A stretch of DNA of 35,135 nucleotides, from the NCBI GenBank assembly GCA_022826045.1, contig JAJDVQ010000016.1:1-35135 (forward strand), read 5' to 3'. The notes under the pieces are model-generated. The model saw nothing but the letters and a program-made list of their open reading frames with translations, searched no databases and had not been told where the DNA came from. The position numbers and the translations under genes were made by a program. How positions within the stretch are numbered: position 1 is the stretch's first letter; each line of letters begins with the position of its first letter. Below are positions 23,783 through 32,485 of the stretch, piece by piece. The DNA is from Acidimicrobiia bacterium. GTDB lineage: Bacteria; Actinomycetota; Acidimicrobiia; Acidimicrobiales; Poriferisodalaceae.

Positions 23783-24649
23783 ATGGCATTCTTGAGTCCG
23801 CTGCGCTACCCGGGAGGCAAAGGCCTCTTACTGAAGTTCATGCAGAAGGTCCTGAGCCGGAATGTTCCGCGCGACGCGACCTATGTGGAACCCTTCGCGG
23901 GCGGTGCAGGCGTGGCGCTCGGACTCTTGCAGTCGAATACCGTCGAGAGAGCAATCATCGGCGACGCAGACCCGCGCATCGCTGCTTTCTGGCGTGCCGT
24001 CACCCAACACCACTCCGAGTTCGTTGAGCGGGTGGAGCAATGCGAAGTGAACATCGATGCTTGGCACAAACAGGCAGAGATCGTCGCCACAGGCACCGAA
24101 AACGATGTGGAATTGGGTTTCGCAACATTCTTCCTGAACCGAACGAACCACTCTGGTGTGATTGACGCGCGCCCGATCGGGGGTCTCGCCCAAGAAGGTC
24201 CCTGGCCCTTGGATTGTCGATTCAACAAGTCGAACCTGATCGAGCGGCTAAAGACTGTCCATAGTCTCGCAGGCCAGATCGTCGTCCACGAAGGCGATGG
24301 TGTCGAGTTAGCCGCCTATGCTGCCAGCGACCTCGACGAGCCCGTTTTCATCTATGCCGATCCACCATACCTCACCAAATCAACCGATCTATACCTCGAC
24401 ACGATGACCTATGAGCGCCACGAGGAGCTAGCGCGCACACTACGGTCGTGCAGTCTGCCATGGATTGTCAGTTACGATGTCGATGATCGTGTCGTCAACA
24501 ATCTCTACTCAGACGCGAGGATCCTCCAGTTCGGACTGCGCCACAGCGCCCGACGAAGCCACATCGGCAGCGAACTCATGGCATTCTCCCAAGATTGCGA
24601 TCTCGGCGATGCAGCATCAATACTGCAGAGCGCGGCTTGGCGGCGCTGA
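23783..24649 (+). CDS. Dam-type DNA adenine-N6 methyltransferase (D12 class)
   Basis: A 288-residue adenine methyltransferase. The N-terminal FLSPLRYPGGKGLLLKFM is the D12-class SAM-binding start. Motif I is YVEPFAGGAGVALGLL (about 34-49). Motif IV is ADPPY at 192-196, the alpha-class catalytic tetrapeptide. FATFFLNRTNHSGV and FNKSNLIERL are further family segments. The recognition sequence cannot be read from the protein; GATC is only the commonest in the family. Its ATG is three bases after the ParB/HEPN-like gene's stop. The methyltransferase could protect host DNA from, or mark DNA for, its partner. It converges with hsdS, and the 160-base gap between them shows no clear terminator. GC looks lower than in the flanking core genes. 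Confidence 0.88.
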   Translation: MAFLSPLRYPGGKGLLLKFMQKVLSRNVPRDATYVEPFAGGAGVALGLLQSNTVERAIIGDADPRIAAFWRAVTQHHSEFVERVEQCEVNIDAWHKQAEIVATGTENDVELGFATFFLNRTNHSGVIDARPIGGLAQEGPWPLDCRFNKSNLIERLKTVHSLAGQIVVHEGDGVELAAYAASDLDEPVFIYADPPYLTKSTDLYLDTMTYERHEELARTLRSCSLPWIVSYDVDDRVVNNLYSDARILQFGLRHSARRSHIGSELMAFSQDCDLGDAASILQSAAWRR

Positions 24650-24809
24650 CTGTCCTCGAGGATACTTCCCCGTAGCCGCGGAACCACATTCCCTTGCCAT
24701 CAGCCCAATCCCCAAGAGGGTCAAAGTTCTCGGATTCGAGCCGAACAGCAGGTACACACTAAGTGACACTCCCGCGGTACGAAAACTCGAAACATGTGCG
24801 CAAACCGAG

Positions 24810-26057
24810 TCACGCGGATTCGGCAACAACGGGGCTTCCGCAGGTCGCGGCCTCAATCAATGTCCGACGGCGTCTATGGAGTAACTCGATTTGTTTTGCC
24901 AATACCGCAATGGCGCTATCCGCCTTCTGTCGCTCGGCATCGATTAGCGATACGATTTCCTCTTGTTCATCTATGGGCGGCCATGGCACTCGATGAGCGC
25001 GGAGTTTCTCTCCAGTGAGATGGACAATGGTCGATTGATTGCCTTCAACGGCGAACACACCCTGCTTTGCGGCGGCCCATAGACAATACATGAGAAAACG
25101 ATTAACGCCCTGTGTTCGTGGCCGGACACGGTGGATTGCCTTCTGGAAGTAGATGCCGCTGCCGTGTTGCCAGATCGCACTGCGGCCGGCTTCACCGCCT
25201 TCGCACACGAGAAGATCCCCGTTCCTCAGCTCGCAGCGCTTCCGGTCGTGGGCATCAAATGTCATCATCGGCAGCTCATCGAGAACAAGTTCGTCCCACA
25301 GCACGTTGGCATTCTTGATGTAGCGGTATTGCTCAGGGCCGGTTGCTGCTTGCCCGTTGAGCATCTTGCCCAATTGAGTCGAATAGTATGCACCAATCCA
25401 CGGTAGAGAATAATGCTCTGGGATCTCTCCGAGCCACCCGATACCTGAGGGAATCCGGATAGCATACTGCGAAGTTAGTTTCCCCCGAATTCCAGCAAAT
25501 ACTGTTGAATCGATGCGCAGTTGCAGGAGTTCGACGAGGCGGTGTTTCTTGGCGATGAGTGAGTCGATTTGTGCTGTCGCAACATCAAGAGAATCCGCTG
25601 TCTCTCGTTGTTCTGACAGAGAGGGCGCTCTGATTGGACAGGACGCGAGAGCTTCTGATGAAACTTCCAGGAAAGTTGATCCCTGACCAAGGGATCGTAG
25701 ACGCGCCGTCATTGCTGACAGCTGATACCGAAAGAAGCGAATATCGATATCTTGTTTGGGAACCAAGCCCTTACAGCCTTGATTGATGGCGGTGGACTTG
25801 ACCGTTTCGACAACGTAACCGATTGGGGCGCGCGAAGAGACAATGAGCCCACCTCCGGCGACGAGGTTACTGCCCGACTCAAGTCCGACGGGCGTGAGAT
25901 TACGCTGAGTGGACAAGATTCGCGCACCATCGCACTTCGCTAGGTCGGCGGGCGTGGCCCACGCGATGTCACCATCCCAGTTCTCGGGAGATGCAGATGG
26001 CGTTCCACCATTCACAATGCGAAACACACGTCGGATGGGGACAACAGATGAGTTCAA
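24810..26057 (-). CDS. hsdS: Type I restriction specificity subunit S
   Basis: HsdS recognises the bipartite DNA target of the type I complex. The 415-residue protein has two target-recognition domains: the first opens VPIRRVFRIVNGGTPSAS, the second follows IPSGIGWLGEIPEHYSLPWI. Each is followed by a helical conserved region, IDSLIAKKHRLVELLQLRID and later IDAERQKADSAIAVLAKQIE. The preferred start is TTG 26057, which overlaps the hsdM stop (TTGA) and has GAGGTC upstream; in-frame codons further upstream lie inside hsdM. The gene is conspicuously less GC-rich (about half G+C in the middle) than the surroundings, consistent with transfer or TRD exchange. Confidence 0.88.
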   Translation of the reverse strand: MNSSVVPIRRVFRIVNGGTPSASPENWDGDIAWATPADLAKCDGARILSTQRNLTPVGLESGSNLVAGGGLIVSSRAPIGYVVETVKSTAINQGCKGLVPKQDIDIRFFRYQLSAMTARLRSLGQGSTFLEVSSEALASCPIRAPSLSEQRETADSLDVATAQIDSLIAKKHRLVELLQLRIDSTVFAGIRGKLTSQYAIRIPSGIGWLGEIPEHYSLPWIGAYYSTQLGKMLNGQAATGPEQYRYIKNANVLWDELVLDELPMMTFDAHDRKRCELRNGDLLVCEGGEAGRSAIWQHGSGIYFQKAIHRVRPRTQGVNRFLMYCLWAAAKQGVFAVEGNQSTIVHLTGEKLRAHRVPWPPIDEQEEIVSLIDAERQKADSAIAVLAKQIELLHRRRRTLIEAATCGSPVVAESA

Positions 26058-28072
26058 GCTGTGACCTCTAGGAGCAGCGCTTGAATCTCGGTTTCTAAGG
26101 CCAGTATCTCGGCATCTGTTTCTTCTATGGGAGGGGGCGGCGTGTACGTGTAGAAGTGGCGAGTGACAGGGATTTCGTAGCCGATCTTGGTATTGCCGGG
26201 ATCGTGCCAAGCATCAGACACATACGGGAGGATTTCGACATCGAGGTGATCGCTGATCGCGGTGCGGTACTCGATGGTGTCTATGCGGGCGGTCGGGTCG
26301 GCTTCGAAAGTGACAGGCATCGGAGGCAGCGGCACGTTCTCGTGGTCGCGAAGCTCCGGATCAGGCTGAGGATTGCCCCGCCGGTCAACCTGTACCGGTG
26401 CTGATGGGTCCCGGATGGCGAGCGCGCCCGCAACTGCCTTGCCGATCGCCGCAACCTTCGTGCCCGCCGCTGGCGACGCTGCCGCGCGCACAAGGGCCTG
26501 CACTGCGTCTTCGGATTCGAACTCGTCGCCGAGACGTTCCCGCAACGTGTCGAGCAGTGCCTCGCGGACCTCGGAATCGAGCTTGGCCACGGCCTTGTGA
26601 GACTCGACAATCGCGAGCGTGTCCTCGGTGATCTCCCAGCGCAGTTGCAGCGGACGCTCCACAGTGATGCGCAGGAACCCGAACGACTCGTTGGAGAAGA
26701 TCTTCGAGCGCGGGCCTTCCTGGAAGGCGCCGTACAGACGGGTGATGTCGTCGATTTGCTCGGCGGCGATCTCCTTGCGCTTCTGGCCGAGGCTCTTGCG
26801 CAACTTGGTGTAGCTCTCACGGACATCGATGAGCTGCACCTTCCCCCGCCGTCGGGGCTCCTTGCGGTTAGTGACTACCCAGAAGTAGGTGGAGATGCCG
26901 GTGTTGTAGAACAGCTGGTCGGGCAGGGCAACCACGGCCTCGAGCATGTCGCTCTCGATGATCCAGCGGCGGATCTCGGACTCACCCGAGCCGGCGCCCC
27001 CGTTGAACAGCGGAGACCCGTTGAACACGATCGCCAGCCGGGCACCGCCCTCGTCGGGGCGCTTCATCTTCGAGATCATGTGCTGCAGGAACAAGAAACT
27101 GCCGTCCTTGATGCGTGGCAGCCCAGCACCGAAACGACCGGCGAAACCCCTGTCGGCATGCTCGTCGCGCACGAAATCGGCCACCATCGCCCACTTCACC
27201 CCGAACGGCGGGTTGGCCAGCAGGTAGTCGAACCGCTGCCCAACATGTTGGTCGTTGTCGAAGCTGTTGCCAAAGCGGATGTTGTCGGCTTCGAGGCCCT
27301 TGATCAGCATGTCGGCGCGGCAGGTGGCGTAGGTCTCGGCGTTCACTTCCTGGCCGAAAACCAGCAGTTCGCCGTCGGGGTTGAGGTCGCGCAGGTAGTC
27401 CTCGGCGATCGACAGCATCCCGCCGGTCCCGCAAGCCGGGTCGAGCAGAGTCTTCACCACGCCGCGGCGAGTCAGAAGCTCGTCGTCCTCGCGGAACAGC
27501 AGGTTCACCATCAGGCGGATCACCTCGCGGGGCGTGAAGTGCTCGCCCGCGGTCTCGTTCGACAACTCCGAGAACTTGCGGATCAGCTCCTCGTAGAGGT
27601 AGCCCATCTCAAGGTTGGACACCGCATCGGGGCTCAGATCGATCTCGGCGAATTTCGACACCACCAGGTAAAGCAGGTTGTGGCTGTCGAGCCGCTCAAT
27701 CTGAGACTCGAAGTTGAACTTGTCGACGATGTCGCGGGCGGAGTCTGAGAAACCTGCGATGTAGTTGCGCAGGTGGCCGGCGACGTGGTCGTGGTCGCTG
27801 AGCAGCGTGGCGAAGGTGTGATGCGACGTGTTGTAGAACGACTGACCCGATGCTTGGTACAGCACAGGGTCGCGGTTCTGCAACGTGACCGGCAGTGTCT
27901 CGTCAGCCTCCAGCACAGCGGCCTTGGTGGGCTCCAGCACGCAGTCGAGACGGCGCAGCACCGTCAGCGGCAGGATCACCCGCCCATACTCGGATTGCTT
28001 GTACACACCACGCAGCAGGTCGGCCACCGACCAGATGAATCCCGCGTAGTTGTTCGTCGCCTCGCTGGTCAT
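26054..28072 (-). CDS. hsdM: Type I restriction-modification DNA methyltransferase subunit M
   Basis: HsdM is the adenine methyltransferase subunit. The 672-residue protein has the N-terminal HsdM_N segment (FIWSVADLLRGVYKQSEYGR), the signature NETAGEHFTPREVIRLM, motif I LLDPACGTGGML (about 209-220) and motif IV NPPFGVKW (from 287). It is longer than many HsdM proteins because of a C-terminal extension rich in acidic and proline residues. ATG 28072 has a strong GGAGGG site. It is followed by hsdS with a four-base overlap and preceded on the same strand by a HigA-like gene. Confidence 0.94.
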   Translation of the reverse strand: MTSEATNNYAGFIWSVADLLRGVYKQSEYGRVILPLTVLRRLDCVLEPTKAAVLEADETLPVTLQNRDPVLYQASGQSFYNTSHHTFATLLSDHDHVAGHLRNYIAGFSDSARDIVDKFNFESQIERLDSHNLLYLVVSKFAEIDLSPDAVSNLEMGYLYEELIRKFSELSNETAGEHFTPREVIRLMVNLLFREDDELLTRRGVVKTLLDPACGTGGMLSIAEDYLRDLNPDGELLVFGQEVNAETYATCRADMLIKGLEADNIRFGNSFDNDQHVGQRFDYLLANPPFGVKWAMVADFVRDEHADRGFAGRFGAGLPRIKDGSFLFLQHMISKMKRPDEGGARLAIVFNGSPLFNGGAGSGESEIRRWIIESDMLEAVVALPDQLFYNTGISTYFWVVTNRKEPRRRGKVQLIDVRESYTKLRKSLGQKRKEIAAEQIDDITRLYGAFQEGPRSKIFSNESFGFLRITVERPLQLRWEITEDTLAIVESHKAVAKLDSEVREALLDTLRERLGDEFESEDAVQALVRAAASPAAGTKVAAIGKAVAGALAIRDPSAPVQVDRRGNPQPDPELRDHENVPLPPMPVTFEADPTARIDTIEYRTAISDHLDVEILPYVSDAWHDPGNTKIGYEIPVTRHFYTYTPPPPIEETDAEILALETEIQALLLEVTA

Positions 28073-28106
28073 GTCCCTCCAGTTGAGCCGCAGTCTGGTC
28101 TGGCCG

Positions 28107-28418
28107 TCACTCTGCGGAAGTTACTGGTGCGAGCGCGCCGGGAAAGCGTTCCACGCGCAACGACGCGAACCGCTCGCGCGCCTTCCAGAGGTCGTACGAC
28201 ATCTGAATCTGCAGCCAAATCTCTGGGGTCGAGCCGAACGCTGCCGATAATCGGATGGCCATCTCGGCTGACACATCGCTACGGCCGTCCAGCAGGCTCG
28301 ACAGTGCCCGTCTGGTCACGCCCAAACCGCTCGCCGCCTGCTTCACCGTGAGACCGAGCGGCTCCAAACACTCCCGCTTGACGATTTCGCCAGGATGGGG
28401 CGGGCTGTGCAGCGACAT
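28107..28418 (-). CDS. Solitary HigA-family antitoxin/regulator
   Basis: A 103-residue HigA-type protein: HPGEIVKRECLEPLGLTVKQ, then an XRE helix-turn-helix AASGLGVTRRALSSLLDGRS, and the family end IRLSAAFGSTPEIWLQIQ with YDLWKARE. HigA normally follows a HigB toxin gene, but the 121 bases upstream (to 28540) contain no HigB-like sequence. It lies 34 bases upstream of hsdM on the same strand, so it may act as a controller of the restriction operon rather than as an antitoxin. Confidence 0.85.
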   Translation of the reverse strand: MSLHSPPHPGEIVKRECLEPLGLTVKQAASGLGVTRRALSSLLDGRSDVSAEMAIRLSAAFGSTPEIWLQIQMSYDLWKARERFASLRVERFPGALAPVTSAE

Positions 28419-28527
28419 GACTGGCTCTCCGGTGGTGGCCGACCCAGTTCACATCGGCCGAGTGCTGCTGCCAGTCTCGCAGTGTGCGCGTGTCGACCGC
28501 TGTCCGGTGGCTGTGACAGGGCCGTCC

Positions 28528-28533
28528 TAGGGT
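28528..28533 (+). promoter_or_regulatory. -10 element of the DNA polymerase gene (leaderless)
   Basis: TAGGGT is followed after six bases by the GTG at 28540, the same arrangement as at 13335 and 1842. Confidence 0.5.
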
Positions 28534-28539
28534 GCGCTC

Positions 28540-31086
28540 GTGGACGCCGTTGTCGATCTTGCCCGTGCCCCAGCGGACGTCCGGCGACTCGACTCGCGTC
28601 CAGAAGCCTCGCGAGATCCGGCTCAGGTGCCCATCACGGTCGTAGACCGCGACGGGCTCGGCGAGTTCGTCGGTGCGCTGTCGGCGTCTGCAGCCCGTGC
28701 AATGGATACCGAGACGGTCTATGAGCCTCGCTATGCGGGGTCGCGCGGTCGCGTTCCCCAACTGCGGGTGATATCCGCGGCAACTCGCACTCCCGACGGT
28801 GCCGAGCACGCATGGGTCGTCGATGTCGCCTCGCACGAATTGTGTGAACTGGCGACAGCGTTGCACGAGGGCTTGCGGCTCCAGGACCTGGCATCTGATG
28901 CCTGGAACGCGACGTTTGACGATCGTGTCATCGACACCCATCTCATGGAGCCGGCCGCGGCTGCGGGTGCGGCGGTGGGGTCATTGCGCTGGTGGGACGC
29001 ACAGCTGGCCGATGCTTTGCTGCATCAGGGGCTGACCGGGTTCAGCTTCTTCCATGGGCTTGCGTGGGCCGCCGAGCGCTATCTCGGCCTCAGCGTCGAA
29101 GGGAAGGCCACGACACAGCTCTCCTACTCCGCCAACGGGCCGCTGAGCGACAGCCAAGTGGCCTACGCAGCAGCGGACGCAGTGGAGACCTTGTGGGTGT
29201 CCGACAAGCTGCGTGAGGGGCTGCGAGACGCCGGGCTGGAGGAGGTCTGCCGTCTGGAGCAGGCGGCCCGGCCGTTTCTCGACCGCATGGAGCGCGCCGG
29301 TCTGCCCTTCGACGTACAAGGTTGGGAAGCCGAGCTGGCAGAGCTGGCGTCGCGGCGCGTCGAGGTGCTCACCCATTTGGCCGAGCTGACCGGCGGCGGT
29401 CAAGGCGATCTCTTCGGCGGCGGCCTCGAGCCCAGCTGGAACCCCGACAGCGAGCAGCAGGCGCGTGACGTGCTGAACCGCTTCGCCGCCCACGAAGTGG
29501 AGACCTGGACGGCCAAGACCGACGGCCGAGCCCGGCCGCTGGCGCCGACTGACTCGCTCGGCGCCTCGGTGCTGGCAGGCATCGGCGGCGAGCTCTGCAG
29601 CGCGCTGCTGGCCTACCGCGACCTGTCCAAGACCTTGAGTACGTATGGGCACACCATGGCTGAGCACTTGTGGGACGACGGCCGCCTGCACCCGGAGTAC
29701 CTGCAGGTGGTGGGCACCAACACGGGTCGGCTGGCCAGCCGCAACCCGAATGCGCAGAACTTCACGCCTCGGCTGAAGCCCTACATGAAACCCCCGCCCG
29801 GGCGGGTCTTCGTCTATTCAGACTTGAGCCAGGCCGAACTGCGCTTCGCCACCCAGCTCGCGGGCGATGACGGCCTGCGGTCGGCGTTCGAGCAGGGCCT
29901 CGACATCCACACCGCCACCGCTGAGCGGATGTTCGGCGTGCGCCTCGACGGACCGGCGGGATTGGCGGCGCTCGACCGGCCTCGCTACGAGGAGTTCCGC
30001 ACCAAGGCCAAGCGCATCAACTTCGGCATCCTGTACGGGCAGCGAGGCGCTGGGCTGTCGCGCGGCCTCACCGACGCCGGCGTGCCGACCAGCCGAGGCG
30101 AGGCAGACGCACTCATCGAGGCTTACCTGAGCGCGTACCCCGGCATCGCCCACTGGGTGGACGAGCGGGACCGCTTCATCGGTCACTTCGCCGCCACCTC
30201 GCTGGATGCCGATTGGCCGCTGACGCTGCGGCTGGGGGCCCTGTGGCCCCGCACCGACGACGCTCGGCGGACGCTTCGGAGCCAGCAGCGCCGGCATCAC
30301 AGCGCCGAGGAGGTCCACGAGGCCCTGCTCGCAGCCGATCGGGCCGGCGCGATCGACCCGGGCCGGTTCGCCGGCGGCCCGACGATCGGCCTGAGCGAGA
30401 TCGACGTTGCCGAGGTGGCGTGGGCGCTGTCGTTTGCCGCGCCGGTCGTCGTCCGTTCCGATGGCTCGCCGCTGTCGTTCAGCTCGCACACACCAGCGGG
30501 CCGCCGTCAGCAGTTCACGTTCTCCGTGGACTGGGTGCTTGGCGAAGCCGCTGCTGTCGTGGGCTGCTCGACCAAGCCTCGGCCGGCTGATGTGTGGCGG
30601 CGGGTGCTGGCCCGCTTTGACCTCGCTCCGCCGACGGCAGTGGCGGGCGGCACGCTGCGGCCGGCCGTGGACAAGGTGCTGGAGCAACGGCACCTGCGGC
30701 GGGCTGTCATCGACGAGGTCGGCGTTGTCATGGGCGACGCCGATCAGCAGTTCCTGCTGCGGCGCGCGTTGCACACCCGGGTCGGCCAGATGGCCAACGC
30801 CTACCGAAACGCCCCCATCCAGGGCGGCGTGGCCGACGTGATGCTCGACGCCTACGGTCGGCTGAGCGAAGTATTGGCTCACTACCCCACAGCCGACGCT
30901 GTGCAGACCGTCCACGACAGCGTTGTCATCGAGTGCGACGAAGCCGACGCTCGGGCGATAGCCGCAGATGTCAAGTCAGCGCTGGAGGCAGCGATGTCAC
31001 GCTGGTGCCCCGACGTGCCGACGGTTGCCGACACCGACATCCGCACGAGCCTGTCGGAGACCTCGATCGTCGAGCAGATCGGTTGA
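28540..31086 (+). CDS. Family A DNA polymerase with 3'-5' exonuclease domain and large insertion
   Basis: An 848-residue PolA-related polymerase lacking the N-terminal 5'-3' nuclease domain. The exonuclease domain has AMDTETVYEP (Asp56, Glu58), NATFDDRVIDTHLM, and YAAADAVETLWV as motif III. Polymerase motif A is VYSDLSQAELRFATQLAGDD (Asp428), and motif B is TKAKRINFGILYGQRGAG (about 488-505). Motif C is TVHDSVVIE, where the usual HDE is HDS; Asp793 is kept. Between motif B and NAYRNAPIQGGVADVM there are about 250 residues, some 160-170 more than in E. coli Pol I. It is probably an accessory polymerase next to the defence island, not the replicative-repair PolA. The GTG start is supported by the nearby -10. 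Confidence 0.85.
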   Translation: MDAVVDLARAPADVRRLDSRPEASRDPAQVPITVVDRDGLGEFVGALSASAARAMDTETVYEPRYAGSRGRVPQLRVISAATRTPDGAEHAWVVDVASHELCELATALHEGLRLQDLASDAWNATFDDRVIDTHLMEPAAAAGAAVGSLRWWDAQLADALLHQGLTGFSFFHGLAWAAERYLGLSVEGKATTQLSYSANGPLSDSQVAYAAADAVETLWVSDKLREGLRDAGLEEVCRLEQAARPFLDRMERAGLPFDVQGWEAELAELASRRVEVLTHLAELTGGGQGDLFGGGLEPSWNPDSEQQARDVLNRFAAHEVETWTAKTDGRARPLAPTDSLGASVLAGIGGELCSALLAYRDLSKTLSTYGHTMAEHLWDDGRLHPEYLQVVGTNTGRLASRNPNAQNFTPRLKPYMKPPPGRVFVYSDLSQAELRFATQLAGDDGLRSAFEQGLDIHTATAERMFGVRLDGPAGLAALDRPRYEEFRTKAKRINFGILYGQRGAGLSRGLTDAGVPTSRGEADALIEAYLSAYPGIAHWVDERDRFIGHFAATSLDADWPLTLRLGALWPRTDDARRTLRSQQRRHHSAEEVHEALLAADRAGAIDPGRFAGGPTIGLSEIDVAEVAWALSFAAPVVVRSDGSPLSFSSHTPAGRRQQFTFSVDWVLGEAAAVVGCSTKPRPADVWRRVLARFDLAPPTAVAGGTLRPAVDKVLEQRHLRRAVIDEVGVVMGDADQQFLLRRALHTRVGQMANAYRNAPIQGGVADVMLDAYGRLSEVLAHYPTADAVQTVHDSVVIECDEADARAIAADVKSALEAAMSRWCPDVPTVADTDIRTSLSETSIVEQIG

Positions 31087-31139
31087 CCAGCCGGCGCAAG
31101 GCGCAGGACCCGCCCGCGCACTGAGCTGGCCTGCTGCAC

Positions 31140-32411
31140 CTAGCGAGAACCGGCTGGCTGGGACGACCTGCCGCTGCCCAGGCTTGCCATCGAATACACG
31201 ACCATGCTGAGCGTGACGGCGATTCCCATAGTCAGGAACATGGTGCGCACGCCAGCCCATTCGGCCAGCACCCCCAGCGGCGCGGCAGCGATGGCGAACG
31301 CCGCGAACGGCAACTGCACAAGAGACTGAACGCGTCCCTGGTATGCCTCGTCGGTGGCCCGCATCACGATGGTCTGGACGAGCGAGATGAACCCGGTTGA
31401 TGCCCCGCCGACAGCGGCGGTGATCGCCAGTGCCCAGATGTAGGTGGGGGCCCAGCTCAAAATGATCACCGAAGCACCGAAGGCGTAACCCAAGCCGACG
31501 AGGATCGAGCCGGCGCTCGGCGAGTCGGCACGTGAAGCGAGCACAATCGACGCGACCACCGCACCTATGGACGACGCTCCGGCGATGAACCCGACCTGCC
31601 TGTCGCCGAGCCCGAAGACCCCTTCGACGAGCGCCGGTTGGAAGGCGACATAGCTGAAGCCGAACATGATCACGATGATCGACGTGAGGATCGGCCGCCG
31701 CAGTTCGGGGCGGCTCATCGCGTAACGGATTCCCTGGCGGATCTCGGCCAGGGGGTTGCCGACCGCGAGCCGAGCCAGCCGGGCGCTGCCGGCGGGCGAA
31801 GCCTCCCGCGTGCTCGTCTCCGGCAGCGGCAGCAGCAGCACATAGCTGAGGGTCGCGATGGCCGCCGAGACGAAATAGGCCCCGGCGAGGCCGAACAGCG
31901 CCCACCCTGCCAGCAATCCGGCCCCGGTCGGGGCGATGACGCGGCTGCCGCTGAGCGACAGCGACGAGAGCGTGATCGCGTTTCCGAGCCGCTCGCGCCC
32001 GACCAGCTCGGTCGTCATCGAGATGCGAGCAGGACCGATCAAGCCGAACATCAGGCCTTGCAGCGCACTGGAGACGAGCAGCATCCAGAAGTGGATGACG
32101 TCGGTGGCCAGCGCCACACCCATGCCGATGGAGCCGAGCAGCAGCACCATCTGGCCGAACAGCATGAGCCGACGCTTCGAGAGTCGATCCGCGGCCACGC
32201 CGCCGAACAGCGTCGACACCCCGAGCGCCAATCCGAACGCGAAGAACACGACGCCCAGTGCCCCCTCGCTCTCGGTGAGGTCCCAGGCGAGCAGCGAACG
32301 CAGCAAGAACTGCATCTGGATGCTCATGAACGAGAACACCCCGCTCAGCCACAGCAGCCGGAAAGCTGGCACCCCGAGTGCGGCGAACGTCGCCGTGCGC
32401 TCGCTCTTCAT
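31140..32411 (-). CDS. MFS transporter (EntS/macrolide-efflux-like)
   Basis: A 423-residue membrane protein with about twelve hydrophobic segments and the MFS loop GGVAADRLSKRRLMLFGQ between TM2 and TM3. The N-terminus FRLLWLSGVFSFMSIQMQF and overall pattern resemble exporters of the EntS/MFS_3 group. A GGAGGG site lies ten bases before the ATG. It is divergent from the SDR gene with a 74-base gap and converges with the DNA polymerase gene. Substrate unknown; export of a small organic molecule or drug is likely for the family. Confidence 0.83.
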   Translation of the reverse strand: MKSERTATFAALGVPAFRLLWLSGVFSFMSIQMQFLLRSLLAWDLTESEGALGVVFFAFGLALGVSTLFGGVAADRLSKRRLMLFGQMVLLLGSIGMGVALATDVIHFWMLLVSSALQGLMFGLIGPARISMTTELVGRERLGNAITLSSLSLSGSRVIAPTGAGLLAGWALFGLAGAYFVSAAIATLSYVLLLPLPETSTREASPAGSARLARLAVGNPLAEIRQGIRYAMSRPELRRPILTSIIVIMFGFSYVAFQPALVEGVFGLGDRQVGFIAGASSIGAVVASIVLASRADSPSAGSILVGLGYAFGASVIILSWAPTYIWALAITAAVGGASTGFISLVQTIVMRATDEAYQGRVQSLVQLPFAAFAIAAAPLGVLAEWAGVRTMFLTMGIAVTLSMVVYSMASLGSGRSSQPAGSR

Positions 32412-32485
32412 CGCGGTGGACCCTCCGACATGCCGACTGCCGACGCTAGCTTCGATCCGGCGTAAACGACTTGGAGGAAAGCAAC

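Noticed and set aside
28419..28539. Possible HigB toxin upstream of the HigA-like gene
   Set aside because: None of the six frames shows HigB residues, and the space is too short for a complete toxin.
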